Positions 1 through 7,278 of a stretch of DNA of 33,776 bases are shown here, in pieces. Below the pieces are notes generated by a model. That model made no database searches and was not told the origin of the DNA. It saw only the letters and a program-made list of their open reading frames with translations. The DNA is taken from contig CAMDFT010000031.1 of assembly GCA_945897795.1 (NCBI GenBank), forward strand, positions 1 to 33,776, read 5' to 3'. The position numbers were made by a program, and so were the translations under genes. Numbering within the stretch: the stretch's first letter is position 1; every line of letters starts with the position of its first letter. The DNA is from Limnohabitans sp. Rim8 (lineage in GTDB: Bacteria > Pseudomonadota > Gammaproteobacteria > Burkholderiales > Burkholderiaceae_C).

Positions 1-362
1 AAATGAGGTTGCGTTTGCGCTGCCGAGCCTTGGTAAAAGCCCGCAAAGCGCTCAAACTGGCGTTGCGCTGCAGAGGCGTCTACGCCTTCGCGCAGCACGG
101 CCACGTCAAAACCGGTGCGCTGCATTTGCACCAATTGGTCGATCAGCACGTCGCCGGTGGCGCGCAATTCGCCCGCAAAGCCCAAACGGCGGCGCAGCAA
201 AAAGGCCTGGCTGTAAGCGCGGCCATCGGTGAATTTGGGGAACTGCAGATCAATGCGTGTCACGCCGCTCAGGTCGAGCGTGCGCGGGTCGGCGTCGTTG
301 GCCAGCGTGATGTGGGCAGGCCACTCAACAGCTTGGTGTTCTTGGGCAGAAATGATTTTCAT
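1..362 (-). CDS. DUF934 family protein, 3' end outside window
   Basis: Reading the minus strand from the ATG at 362 gives 120 codons with no stop before the window edge, so the C-terminus is missing. The protein starts MKIISAQEHQAVEWPAH and holds the block FPKFTDGRAYSQAFLLRRRL followed by GELRATGDVLIDQL and RTGFDVAVLREG, which I recognise as DUF934. This small family is normally encoded directly after cysI and before cysH in Burkholderiales. Its biochemical role is not established; it is usually annotated as an accessory oxidoreductase of sulfate/sulfite assimilation. It lies 175 bp after cysI on the same strand, and that gap is filled with REP-like repeats, so expression may be modulated relative to cysI. 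Confidence 0.85.
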   Translation of the reverse strand, partial: MKIISAQEHQAVEWPAHITLANDADPRTLDLSGVTRIDLQFPKFTDGRAYSQAFLLRRRLGFAGELRATGDVLIDQLVQMQRTGFDVAVLREGVDASAAQRQFERFAGFYQGSAAQTQPH

Positions 363-376
363 GGTCGTTTTTTCTG

Positions 377-403
377 TTGTAGGAGCGGCGTCCTCGCCGC
401 GAT
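377..403 (+). repeat. REP-like palindromic element, copy 1
   Basis: The element has a TTGTAGGAGC head followed by a hairpin of GCGGCG, loop TCCT and CGCCGC, and ends in GAT. This head-plus-imperfect-palindrome layout is typical of REP elements mobilised by RAYT transposases. It lies between cysI and the DUF934 gene and faces copy 3 in inverted orientation. Confidence 0.7.
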
Positions 404-455
404 TTGCAATTCATCTCAGTGAGGGTGCGGCTCCCGCGGGTGAATGCTGTGCAAG

Positions 456-483
456 TTGGAGGAGCCCCGCCCTTGAGGCGATG
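456..483 (+). repeat. Diverged REP-like element, copy 2
   Basis: This stretch has a TTGGAGGAGC head, a GCC...GGC core and a GCGATG tail. It resembles copy 1 with several substitutions and a weaker hairpin. It sits between two better conserved copies. Confidence 0.45.
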
Positions 484-504
484 TTGGGTGGTTTGCGCGG
501 GTTG

Positions 505-530
505 ATCGCGACGAGGACGTCGCTCCTACA
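505..530 (-). repeat. REP-like palindromic element, copy 3 (inverted)
   Basis: Read on the minus strand it has the TGTAGGAGC head, a hairpin of GCGACG, loop TCCT and CGTCGC, and the GAT tail. It is nearly identical to copy 1 but points the other way, so copies 1 to 3 form a BIME-like cluster about 150 bp long. Its 3' side lies 8 bp from the cysI stop codon, where a transcript hairpin could protect the cysI mRNA end. Confidence 0.7.
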
Positions 531-537
531 GATGGCT

Positions 538-2343
538 TCAGGCGGTGGTTTCCTCGGCGGGGTGGCGGGCGGCGTTGGCCGCTGTCTTGAATGGGTCTTG
601 GCCGACGCGGCGCAGGGTGTCGATGAAGGCTTCTGCCTTGTGGCCTTGGCTGGTGCGCAGGGCTTTGTAGGTGTCCAAAATCGCCTCGATCACGTCGGGC
701 ACTTCAAACGACGAGAACGAAGGGCCGACCACTTTTCCGGGGGTGGTGGGGCCTGACAGGTCTTTGCCGTCCGAGCCGCCCAGCGTGACCTGGTACCACT
801 CCTTGCCGTCTTTGTCCACACCCAGAATGCCGATGTGGCCCGAGTGGTGATGACCGCAGGAGTTGATGCAGCCGCTGATATGAAAGTCGATGTGGCCCAG
901 GTCGTTCAGCTCGTCGAGGTCCTGGTAACGCTCGGTGATGGCGGCAGCCAAGGGCAGCGAACGGGCATTGGCCAGGGCGCAATAGTCGCCGCCGGGGCAG
1001 GCGATCATGTCGGTGAGCAAACCGATGTTGGGCTGGGCCAGGCCGAGGGCTTTGGCTTCGAGCCACAGCGCGTGCAGCTGGTCCAGGCGTACCCAAGGCA
1101 GCACCAGGTTTTGGGTGTGTGTGACGCGGGCTTCGCCTGCGGAATATTGGGCGACCAGCGCAGCCGCGGCGTCCAGCTGGTCGGCCGTGGCGTCACCGGG
1201 GGCCTGGCCCATGCGTTTGAACGACAGGCTCACGGCGCGCAGTGCGGGGTTTTGGTGGGGTTTGACGTTTTGCGCGATCCAGCGGGCAAAGGCGGGTGTT
1301 TTGGCCGCTTCGATGCTGACATCGGCTTCGGCCTTGGCGGCCCATTCGGCGGTGCTGGATGGCAGGTTCAGCGCAGGCGCGGCAAAGCAGGCAGCCACGC
1401 GGTCGAACTCGGCTTGCGGGATGGTGTGCAGGCCGCCGTCCTTGACCAGAATGTCCTGGTATTCGGATTCGACTTCGTCAAAGTAACGCTGGCCTTCGGC
1501 CTTGACCAAAATCTTGATGCGGGCTTTGTAGATGTTGTCGCGGCGGCCCCAGCGGTTGTAGACGCGGATCACGGCTTCGAGGTAATTCATGATCTGGTTC
1601 CAAGGCAGGAACTCGCGGATCTGCGTGCCCACCACCGGGGTGCGGCCCATGCCGCCGCCCACCAGCACTTTGAAACCCACTTCGCCCGCGGCGTTTTTGA
1701 CCATTTGCAGGCCCACGTCGTGCCAGCCAATGGCGGCGCGGTCTTCTGCTGCGCCGGTGATGGCGATCTTGAACTTGCGGGGCAAAAAGGCGAACTCGGG
1801 GTGCAAGGTGCTCCACTGGCGGATCAGCTCGGCATACGGCCGGGGATCGACCACTTCGTCCACAGCCACACCGGCCAGCTCGTCGGTGGTGGTGTTGCGG
1901 ATGCAGTTGCCGCTGGTCTGGATGCCGTGCAGGTTCACCGTGGCCAAGAGGTCCATCACATCGGCCGATTGGGACAGGGGAATCCAGTTGAACTGCACGT
2001 TTTGGCGGGTGGTGAAGTGACCGTAATTGGTGGTCAGCTTGGGGGCCAAGCCCGCAATTTTGTCTTGCGTGGCCTGGGCCTCGGCCAACAGGGCGGCGTC
2101 GGGCGTGTCGTACTCGCGGGCGATTTGGGCCAGCACTTTGAGCTGAGGGGCCGAGATTTCGCCGTAAGGCACGGCCACGCGCAGCATGGGGGCGTAGCGC
2201 TGCACATACCAGCCGTTTTGCAGGCGCAGGGGTTTGAACTCATCGCCCGTGAGTTGCCCGGCTTGAAAGCGCTCGAGTTGATCGCGGTGCTGTGCGGCGC
2301 GGGCGCGCACGAACTGTTTGTCAAATTCGGTGTATTGGTACAT
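538..2343 (-). CDS. cysI: Sulfite reductase hemoprotein (CysI)
   Basis: Assimilatory sulfite reductase of the siroheme/[4Fe-4S] nitrite-sulfite reductase superfamily, reducing sulfite to sulfide in the cytoplasm. The cluster ligands are visible as CPGGDYC (Cys449 and Cys455) and CINSC (Cys492 and Cys496), followed by GHHHSGHIGILG; SGNCIRNTTTDE lies in the first half. About 601 residues is the normal family length. The ATG at 2343 gives MYQYTEFDKQFV, the usual family N-terminus. A GTG nine bases upstream is also in frame, but it directly abuts the tauE stop codon (TGAGTGATTCCTATG), so I prefer the ATG. Translational coupling to tauE is likely. No cysJ flavoprotein is adjacent, so electrons probably come from a ferredoxin/Fpr route, which is an inference. 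Confidence 0.95.
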   Translation of the reverse strand: MYQYTEFDKQFVRARAAQHRDQLERFQAGQLTGDEFKPLRLQNGWYVQRYAPMLRVAVPYGEISAPQLKVLAQIAREYDTPDAALLAEAQATQDKIAGLAPKLTTNYGHFTTRQNVQFNWIPLSQSADVMDLLATVNLHGIQTSGNCIRNTTTDELAGVAVDEVVDPRPYAELIRQWSTLHPEFAFLPRKFKIAITGAAEDRAAIGWHDVGLQMVKNAAGEVGFKVLVGGGMGRTPVVGTQIREFLPWNQIMNYLEAVIRVYNRWGRRDNIYKARIKILVKAEGQRYFDEVESEYQDILVKDGGLHTIPQAEFDRVAACFAAPALNLPSSTAEWAAKAEADVSIEAAKTPAFARWIAQNVKPHQNPALRAVSLSFKRMGQAPGDATADQLDAAAALVAQYSAGEARVTHTQNLVLPWVRLDQLHALWLEAKALGLAQPNIGLLTDMIACPGGDYCALANARSLPLAAAITERYQDLDELNDLGHIDFHISGCINSCGHHHSGHIGILGVDKDGKEWYQVTLGGSDGKDLSGPTTPGKVVGPSFSSFEVPDVIEAILDTYKALRTSQGHKAEAFIDTLRRVGQDPFKTAANAARHPAEETTA

Positions 2344-2352
2344 AGGAATCAC

Positions 2353-3144
2353 TCAGATCAAAACCAGTTTGGTGCCAGCCCAGGCCAGCGAGACGGAAAG
2401 CAAGGAGCGGATCACGCGATCCGGCGTGTGTTGGGTCAGGCGTGAACCCAGCCAGATACCAGGCAAAGAGCCCAGCAGCAACTTGGCCAGCAAGGCCCAA
2501 TCGACCGAGCCCATGGAGGCGTGGCCCAAGCCTGCCAGCAGCGTGAGCGGCACGGCATAAGCGATGTCGGCCGCCACGATGCGTGGCAGGGGCAGCAGGG
2601 GGTAGAGCAAGAGCAACACGGTGACGCCAATGGCGCCCGCACCCACCGAGGTGAGGGTGACCAAAATACCGATCAGCGCGCCAAACAGCACCGGCAGGCT
2701 CCAGTGGCGGGGGGTGCTGGCGCGGGCTTCGTCGGCGGCGGCCAGGTGGCGGGGCAGCTGTTGGCCGCGAATGGCCTTGTAGAGCATGGCGGCTGCCGTC
2801 AGCAGCAAGGCCACACCCAAAGTGGTGGTCATGAGCGACTGCACCTCTGGGGAGGCCGGGCCCACCCAGTGCAAAAAGCCCAGGGTCACCAAGCAGGCCG
2901 GAATGCTGCCCGCACTCAGCAAGCCCACCACACGCCAGGGCACGATGCGCTGTCGGGCAAAGCTGATGGTGCCGCCCATCTTGGTGAAAGCCGCAAACAG
3001 CAAGTCGGTGCCCACGGCCATGTAGGGCTTGACGCCAAAGAAAAAGATCAAGAGTGGCGTCATCAACGAGCCGCCACCCACCCCCGTCAAGCCCACGATG
3101 GTGCCCACGAAGAAACCTGCAAAGACATAAGCCAAATCAACCAT
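2353..3144 (-). CDS. TauE/SafE (TSUP) family sulfite exporter
   Basis: A 263-residue polytopic inner-membrane protein of the TSUP family. The N-terminal FVGTIVGLTGVGGGSLMTPL is the family signature, and a related glycine-rich repeat (LVTLTSVGAGAIGVTVLLLL) marks the second half, as expected for the two-repeat TSUP fold. The predicted role is movement of sulfite or a related sulfur anion across the membrane. Encoded 9 bp ahead of the cysI ATG on the same strand, it is the first gene of the sulfite-reduction operon, which suggests relief of sulfite toxicity or balancing of the sulfite pool. Family membership is secure; substrate and direction are inferred from context. Confidence 0.88.
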   Translation of the reverse strand: MVDLAYVFAGFFVGTIVGLTGVGGGSLMTPLLIFFFGVKPYMAVGTDLLFAAFTKMGGTISFARQRIVPWRVVGLLSAGSIPACLVTLGFLHWVGPASPEVQSLMTTTLGVALLLTAAAMLYKAIRGQQLPRHLAAADEARASTPRHWSLPVLFGALIGILVTLTSVGAGAIGVTVLLLLYPLLPLPRIVAADIAYAVPLTLLAGLGHASMGSVDWALLAKLLLGSLPGIWLGSRLTQHTPDRVIRSLLSVSLAWAGTKLVLI

Positions 3145-3239
3145 GGGGGCGACTGTAAGGGGTCTTTATGCTTAAACAAACGATTTTTTAGTTGGGCATA
3201 TATTCTTTTGGCTTATAAGAGTGGGTGTCGGGCTCTGGC
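3145..3239 (-). promoter_or_regulatory. Candidate promoter/regulator site of the tauE-cysI operon
   Basis: An AT-rich island between the EamA gene and tauE, in otherwise GC-rich DNA. On the minus strand it holds TTATAAGCCAAAAGAATATA (3218 down to 3199), then a T/A-rich stretch with TTTAAGCATAAAG close to tauE. A similar sequence lies upstream of fpr (8878-8897). The placement fits activation by a LysR-type sulfur regulator (CysB- or FinR-like). No regulator gene is present and the exact -35/-10 boxes are uncertain. Confidence 0.4.
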
Positions 3240-4127
3240 TCAGTGCCTGCTGCGTTGGAAGGTTCGAAAGGGGTTGAACCCGGTGAGCAATGCCGAGGCG
3301 ATCAAGATGAGCAGCACACCCGGCAGCAGGCCGGGGGTGAGGGGTTCGTCCAAGAACAAGGCCCCCCAGGACACGCCGAAAAGGGGAATCAAAAAAGCCG
3401 AAGAGGTGGAGGCGCTGGCCGGGATCTCGCGCATCAGGCGCATGCTGATCCAGTACGTGAAGCCCGAGGTGACCGCGCCCAGCACCAGCAAAGCCAGCAG
3501 CGCGGGCAGGCCCACCGCTTGGCTGGGGGCAGTGGCCGCGGCAGCGGGCACCAGCACCAAAGCGCTGGTCAGGTGCACCACCGCCGAGGCGGGCAGCGCG
3601 TGGTGGGCCAAGGTGGCACGCTTCATGAAGATGGCCCCAAAGCCATAACAGCCAGCGGCCACCACGCAGGCCAAGGCGGCCAGCAGCACCTTCAGGTCCG
3701 GGTTCACGGGCCCCAAGCCCAGCAACAAGGTCACGCCCAGAAAGCCGAGCACACAACCGACCCCTTTGCTGGGCGTGAAGCGTTCTTGGGCCAACATCAC
3801 CCCAGCCAAGACGCCGAAGATGGGGGCGGTGGCGTTGAGTACAGCCGAATACCCGGCCGGCAACACCAGTCCGGCCCAGTTGTACAAAACAAAAGGCACC
3901 ACCAGCGTCAGGATGCCCAATCCGGTGAGCGAGCGCCAGTGGGCTCGTGCAGGCCAGGCTTGGCGCGTCCAGCGCATGATGACGCTGAGCACCAGTGCTG
4001 CCAGGGCGCAACGCAGGCAAGCCATGGCCACAGGGCCAAAGGCCGGGGCGGCCACGCGGATGAGCGGAAACGAGCCGCCCCAAACGGCCGACAAAAGAAT
4101 GAGTTGGGTGAATTGGCGTCCGTTCAT
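3240..4127 (-). CDS. EamA/DMT superfamily transporter
   Basis: A 295-residue protein of about ten hydrophobic segments, the standard 2x EamA drug/metabolite transporter layout. The first segment LILLSAVWGGSFPLIRVAAP is a typical EamA start, and the second repeat shows FTYWISMRLMREIPASAS, with GVSWGALFLDEPLTPG near the end. It is predicted to act as an inner-membrane exporter or permease for a small metabolite; the substrate cannot be inferred. It sits on the same strand between the SPOR gene and the tauE-cysI operon, with 77 and 95 bp gaps, so it may be transcribed independently. The start is the ATG at 4127. Confidence 0.88.
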   Translation of the reverse strand: MNGRQFTQLILLSAVWGGSFPLIRVAAPAFGPVAMACLRCALAALVLSVIMRWTRQAWPARAHWRSLTGLGILTLVVPFVLYNWAGLVLPAGYSAVLNATAPIFGVLAGVMLAQERFTPSKGVGCVLGFLGVTLLLGLGPVNPDLKVLLAALACVVAAGCYGFGAIFMKRATLAHHALPASAVVHLTSALVLVPAAAATAPSQAVGLPALLALLVLGAVTSGFTYWISMRLMREIPASASTSSAFLIPLFGVSWGALFLDEPLTPGLLPGVLLILIASALLTGFNPFRTFQRSRH

Positions 4128-4204
4128 GGCGAGGCCATTATCAGCCGGGACTGTCTTGGGCGGGGCCTCTCATCCAGCGGTCTTGCATGAGGGGCATGGG
4201 CTTT

Positions 4205-5272
4205 TCAAGAGCCGGACGGGGCAGTCCTCACACTGTCCTCCAAGACATCGGAGACCCTGCGCACCTGGATTTGGGGCGGCAGGTTTTCCCGCGCCTTGTA
4301 GTTTTGCGCCCGTTCCTGCGATCGGAAGGGTCCTGTGATCACCACAAACCGGCCAACCGGGTTGGCGGTTTTGAGCATGAGCACGCGGGCATTGACCAGT
4401 TCGTCTTTCGAGCGGATCAGGCTTTGGGCCTGCGCAGCGGTTTGAAACGCGCCATGCTCGAGGACAAAGAACTCGGGCGTTTGCAGGGCCAGCCACCGCA
4501 CGCCCCGCAGGGCGATTTCTGGCACGTCGTTGCGGGTGTCAGCGGCAGCAGGCGCTTGTGCCAGGGCCGCGGGTTCTGCCAAAACGGTGGACGCCACAGG
4601 GTCTTGGGGTTGGCTTGGCGTTGCAGCCGCAGACTGCGTGTCTGCCCGCAAGGGGACTGGGTTGGGGTCCGACAAGAGGAGCACCGTGCCCCATGCGCCC
4701 AAGCCCAACAGGGCCGCTAAGCTCAGCCAGGCCAGACGCTTGGATGGTTGTTTGGATGCGGGGCTGGAGGCCGCTTCGGACGTGAGGGGCTCAGCCATCC
4801 ACTGAGGATCCAGGCCAAGCAGAACCCAGCGCCAACGCAGGCCGGGCAAGTGCCGCGTGAGATCCTGCAACATCTGAACATCCGAAGCGGACAACTGTTC
4901 GGCATGGGTGACGATGGAAATTTGCCTCGGCAAAGCGGCTGGCGATGGCGTTTGCATCGCCTGTGCCAACCCCAGTTGGGCAATGCCTTGGTTAATGTGG
5001 GTGAGCCAAGCCAAGCGTTGTTGACCTGTGAAGTGTTCTACCGCAACAGCCGGGGCCGCTGTGCGCCACAAGGTTTGCAAGGCGTGCGCTGCATGCAACA
5101 GGGCCTCGCTGTCTTGACGCCAAATGATCAGGTTTTGATCATCCTTTAAAACGGCCTGGCCCAGAGCTTCCAATGCAGACGTTGGTTCTTTCGGCTGGGA
5201 GGTGGCTGGTGGGTTGGGGTGAGACGGACCAGGGCGCATTGGGAACTGCATGTTGCGAAATCGGTGGCTCAT
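4205..5272 (-). CDS. DamX-like membrane protein with C-terminal SPOR domain
   Basis: A 355-residue bitopic protein. Residues 1 to about 175 form a cytoplasmic region resembling the ATPase-derived N-domain of DamX-like proteins but with no P-loop. A single membrane helix (LAWLSLAALLGLGAWGTVLLL) spans about 178-199. An Ala/Pro/Gln-rich periplasmic linker follows, then a SPOR-like domain from about 265 (FFVLEHGAFQTAAQAQSLI ... GRFVVITGPFRSQERAQNY). SPOR domains bind denuded septal peptidoglycan, so a cell-division role is plausible. In related genomes such a gene lies between aroKB/dgt and a glutamate synthase gene, and here a glutamate-synthase-like gene is adjacent. The ATG at 5272 is taken as the start; an ATG at 5251 is an alternative. 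The domain assignment is moderate because SPOR sequences are poorly conserved. Confidence 0.7.
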   Translation of the reverse strand: MSHRFRNMQFPMRPGPSHPNPPATSQPKEPTSALEALGQAVLKDDQNLIIWRQDSEALLHAAHALQTLWRTAAPAVAVEHFTGQQRLAWLTHINQGIAQLGLAQAMQTPSPAALPRQISIVTHAEQLSASDVQMLQDLTRHLPGLRWRWVLLGLDPQWMAEPLTSEAASSPASKQPSKRLAWLSLAALLGLGAWGTVLLLSDPNPVPLRADTQSAAATPSQPQDPVASTVLAEPAALAQAPAAADTRNDVPEIALRGVRWLALQTPEFFVLEHGAFQTAAQAQSLIRSKDELVNARVLMLKTANPVGRFVVITGPFRSQERAQNYKARENLPPQIQVRRVSDVLEDSVRTAPSGS

Positions 5273-5283
5273 TAAACACCAAG

Positions 5284-5319
5284 CAAGCCCACAGTTTTAT
5301 CGGCAAAGTTGTGGGCTTG
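5284..5319 (-). terminator. Stem-loop after the glutamate-synthase-like gene
   Basis: A perfect 10-bp inverted repeat, CAAGCCCACA (5284-5293) and TGTGGGCTTG (5310-5319), with a 16-nt loop. It lies between the stop of the FMN glutamate-synthase gene and the start of the SPOR gene, both on the minus strand. There is no strong U-tract, so it may be a weak terminator or an mRNA-end hairpin. Confidence 0.5.
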
Positions 5320-5358
5320 TCACCCAAGACGGCGCACACCGAGCGCCCGGGCGCTGGT

Positions 5359-6981
5359 TCAGGCGGGCAGGGGGGCAGCGCCTGCGGGCACGCCCCAATG
5401 CGACGCTTGGCTGGCATGCCAGAACTCGGCAAAGGGACTGGGCAGCGTTTGAGGTTCAGTCGGCTCTCGCAAGAGCTGACCGGGTGCCAGCGTGTCAATG
5501 CTGGAGGCCAGGGTCCGAGACTGTCCATCGGCACTGCGCACCATGAGGTGATGCGGCGTGATGTCGCCCGGCATTTGCAGACCCGCTGCGCCCACCAGGT
5601 CAGCCAGCGCATGCAAGGTGTTGGCATGAAAGTAATACACCCGCTCGGCCTTGTCGGTCACCACAATGGCGCGCTGACGCACCGGGTCTTGCGTGGCCAC
5701 GCCGGTGGGGCAATGGTCGGTGTGGCAGCTGCGTGATTGGATGCAGCCCAGCGCAAACATGAACCCCCGTGCCGAATTGCACCAATCGGCCCCCAGTGCC
5801 AGGCAACGCGCGATGTCAAAAGCTGAAATCACTTTGCCCGATGCGCCAATCCTGATTCGATCGCGCAGACCCGCCCCCACCAAACTGTTGTGCACCAAGC
5901 GCAGCCCATCGCGCAGCGGCATGCCCACATGGTCGGCAAACTCGATGGGCGCTGCGCCCGTGCCGCCTTCGGCGCCATCGACCACGATGAAGTCCGGTGT
6001 TTGGCCGGTTTCCACCATGGCTTTGACCACCGAAAACCATTCGGCCGGATGCCCCACGCACAGCTTGATGCCCACCGGCTTGCCGCCGGAGAGTTCGCGC
6101 AGTTGCGCGATGAAAGCCAGCATCTCCACCGGCGTGCTGAAGGCCGAGTGCCGGGCCGGGGACACGCAGTCCTGGCCCATGGGCACGCCGCGCGCTTCGG
6201 CTATCTCTGCGCTGACTTTGGCCTTGGGCAAGACGCCGCCATGGCCGGGCTTGGCGCCTTGAGAGAGTTTCAGCTCGATCATCTTGACTTGGGCTGAGCG
6301 GGCTTGCTCGGTAAAGCGCACGGGGTCAAAACGGCCCTCCGGTGTGCGGCAACCAAAATAACCCGACGCAATCTGCCAAATCAGATCGCCCCCGGGATCG
6401 CGGTGGTGCTGGGAGATGCTGCCTTCACCAGTGTCGTGCGCGAATTGCCCCATGGCTGCGCCCTTGTTGAGGGCCTTGACGGCATTGGGCGACAAGGCCC
6501 CGAAGCTCATGCCAGAAATGTTGAGCAGCGACAGCGCATAAGGCTGTTGGCATTGGTGTGCGCCTACCGCGACCCTGAAGCTGGCCGGGTCCAGGTGTGT
6601 CGGTTGCAGCGAGTGGGTGATCCAATCGGATTGCGCGTGGTACATGTCCTTGATGCTGCCAAAGCCGCGCTTGTCGTTTTGCACCTTGGAGCGGGCATAG
6701 ACCATGGCGCGTTGGCTGCGTGAGAAAGGCAGCTTTTCTTCGTCGGTTTCCAGAAAATACTGCCGGATTTCTGGGCGGATGTACTCTAGGCCATAACGGA
6801 TGCGGCCTGTGAGCGGGTAGTTGCGGCGCACGGCTTGGCGGGTTTGCACATAGTCCATCCAACCGAGCACAAACAGCAGGCCAAAACCGCCGCTGATCCA
6901 GATCGAATAGGGCAGCGCCACCAGCGCGGCGGGGGCCGTCACCAGCCAAGGCAAATACCTGGAAAAAGTCGGACGGGCCAT
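5359..6981 (-). CDS. FMN-binding glutamate synthase family protein
   Basis: A 540-residue protein with the FMN-binding (alpha/beta barrel) and 3Fe-4S domain of glutamate synthase but no N-terminal glutaminase domain and no C-terminal GXGXG beta-helix. Residues about 10-40 are hydrophobic and look like one or two membrane segments. The barrel shows MSFGALSPNAVKALNKGA, HDTGEGSISQHH, KPGHGGVLP and VVDGAEGGTGAAP. The 3Fe-4S cysteines are in CIQSRSCHTDHCPTG. Without the amidotransferase domain it cannot be a complete GOGAT on its own; family members of this form have unknown substrates. The ATG at 6981 has a good ribosome site (AGGAG, 6 bases upstream). Confidence 0.88.
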   Translation of the reverse strand: MARPTFSRYLPWLVTAPAALVALPYSIWISGGFGLLFVLGWMDYVQTRQAVRRNYPLTGRIRYGLEYIRPEIRQYFLETDEEKLPFSRSQRAMVYARSKVQNDKRGFGSIKDMYHAQSDWITHSLQPTHLDPASFRVAVGAHQCQQPYALSLLNISGMSFGALSPNAVKALNKGAAMGQFAHDTGEGSISQHHRDPGGDLIWQIASGYFGCRTPEGRFDPVRFTEQARSAQVKMIELKLSQGAKPGHGGVLPKAKVSAEIAEARGVPMGQDCVSPARHSAFSTPVEMLAFIAQLRELSGGKPVGIKLCVGHPAEWFSVVKAMVETGQTPDFIVVDGAEGGTGAAPIEFADHVGMPLRDGLRLVHNSLVGAGLRDRIRIGASGKVISAFDIARCLALGADWCNSARGFMFALGCIQSRSCHTDHCPTGVATQDPVRQRAIVVTDKAERVYYFHANTLHALADLVGAAGLQMPGDITPHHLMVRSADGQSRTLASSIDTLAPGQLLREPTEPQTLPSPFAEFWHASQASHWGVPAGAAPLPA

Positions 6982-7278
6982 GGGAACTCCTGCAATGCTG
7001 CCCGCCGGTCAGGGCGACGCGGGTTGATGAATGAAGGGAAGTGCAGCCATAGTGAACGAATTGGATGATTTTGTATAGGGTATTGCTACTAATGACATTT
7101 CATATAAAAAAATTTCGTTTTATTCAAAAAAATGTGTAATTTGAGTTGAGTGTTCGCAAAAGGGGTGAGTCGGGTTCGCAAAGGTTTCGCAAAGGTTTCG
7201 AAAGCGGCTCGCAAAGAGATCGAGGATGCAGGCCAAAGGCGGGCTGATCCCAGCCGCAGTGGCGCGAAAACCCGACTT
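6982..7278 (-). promoter_or_regulatory. AT-rich upstream region of the glutamate-synthase-like gene
   Basis: This 297-bp interval holds no convincing gene. From about 7066 to 7145 it is strikingly AT-rich and on the minus strand contains TTGAAT and TATATG 15 bases apart, plus a TATACA, all pointing at the gene starting at 6981. Beyond it (7153-7216) lies a cluster of short repeats. A promoter with an upstream regulator-binding array is the simplest reading. Confidence 0.4.
7153..7216 (+). repeat. Cluster of TTCGCAAAG-type short repeats
   Basis: Five related units are visible: TTCGCAAAAGG (7153), TTCGCAAAGG (7175), TTCGCAAAGG (7186), TTCGAAAGC (7197) and CTCGCAAAG (7208). The middle three are spaced 11 bp apart, about one DNA turn. 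The array lies upstream of the promoter-like AT island. Confidence 0.6.

Noticed and set aside
835-2445. 536-codon open frame on the plus strand opposite cysI
   Set aside because: It is antisense to a clearly recognised cysI and its composition is that of a GC-rich shadow frame.
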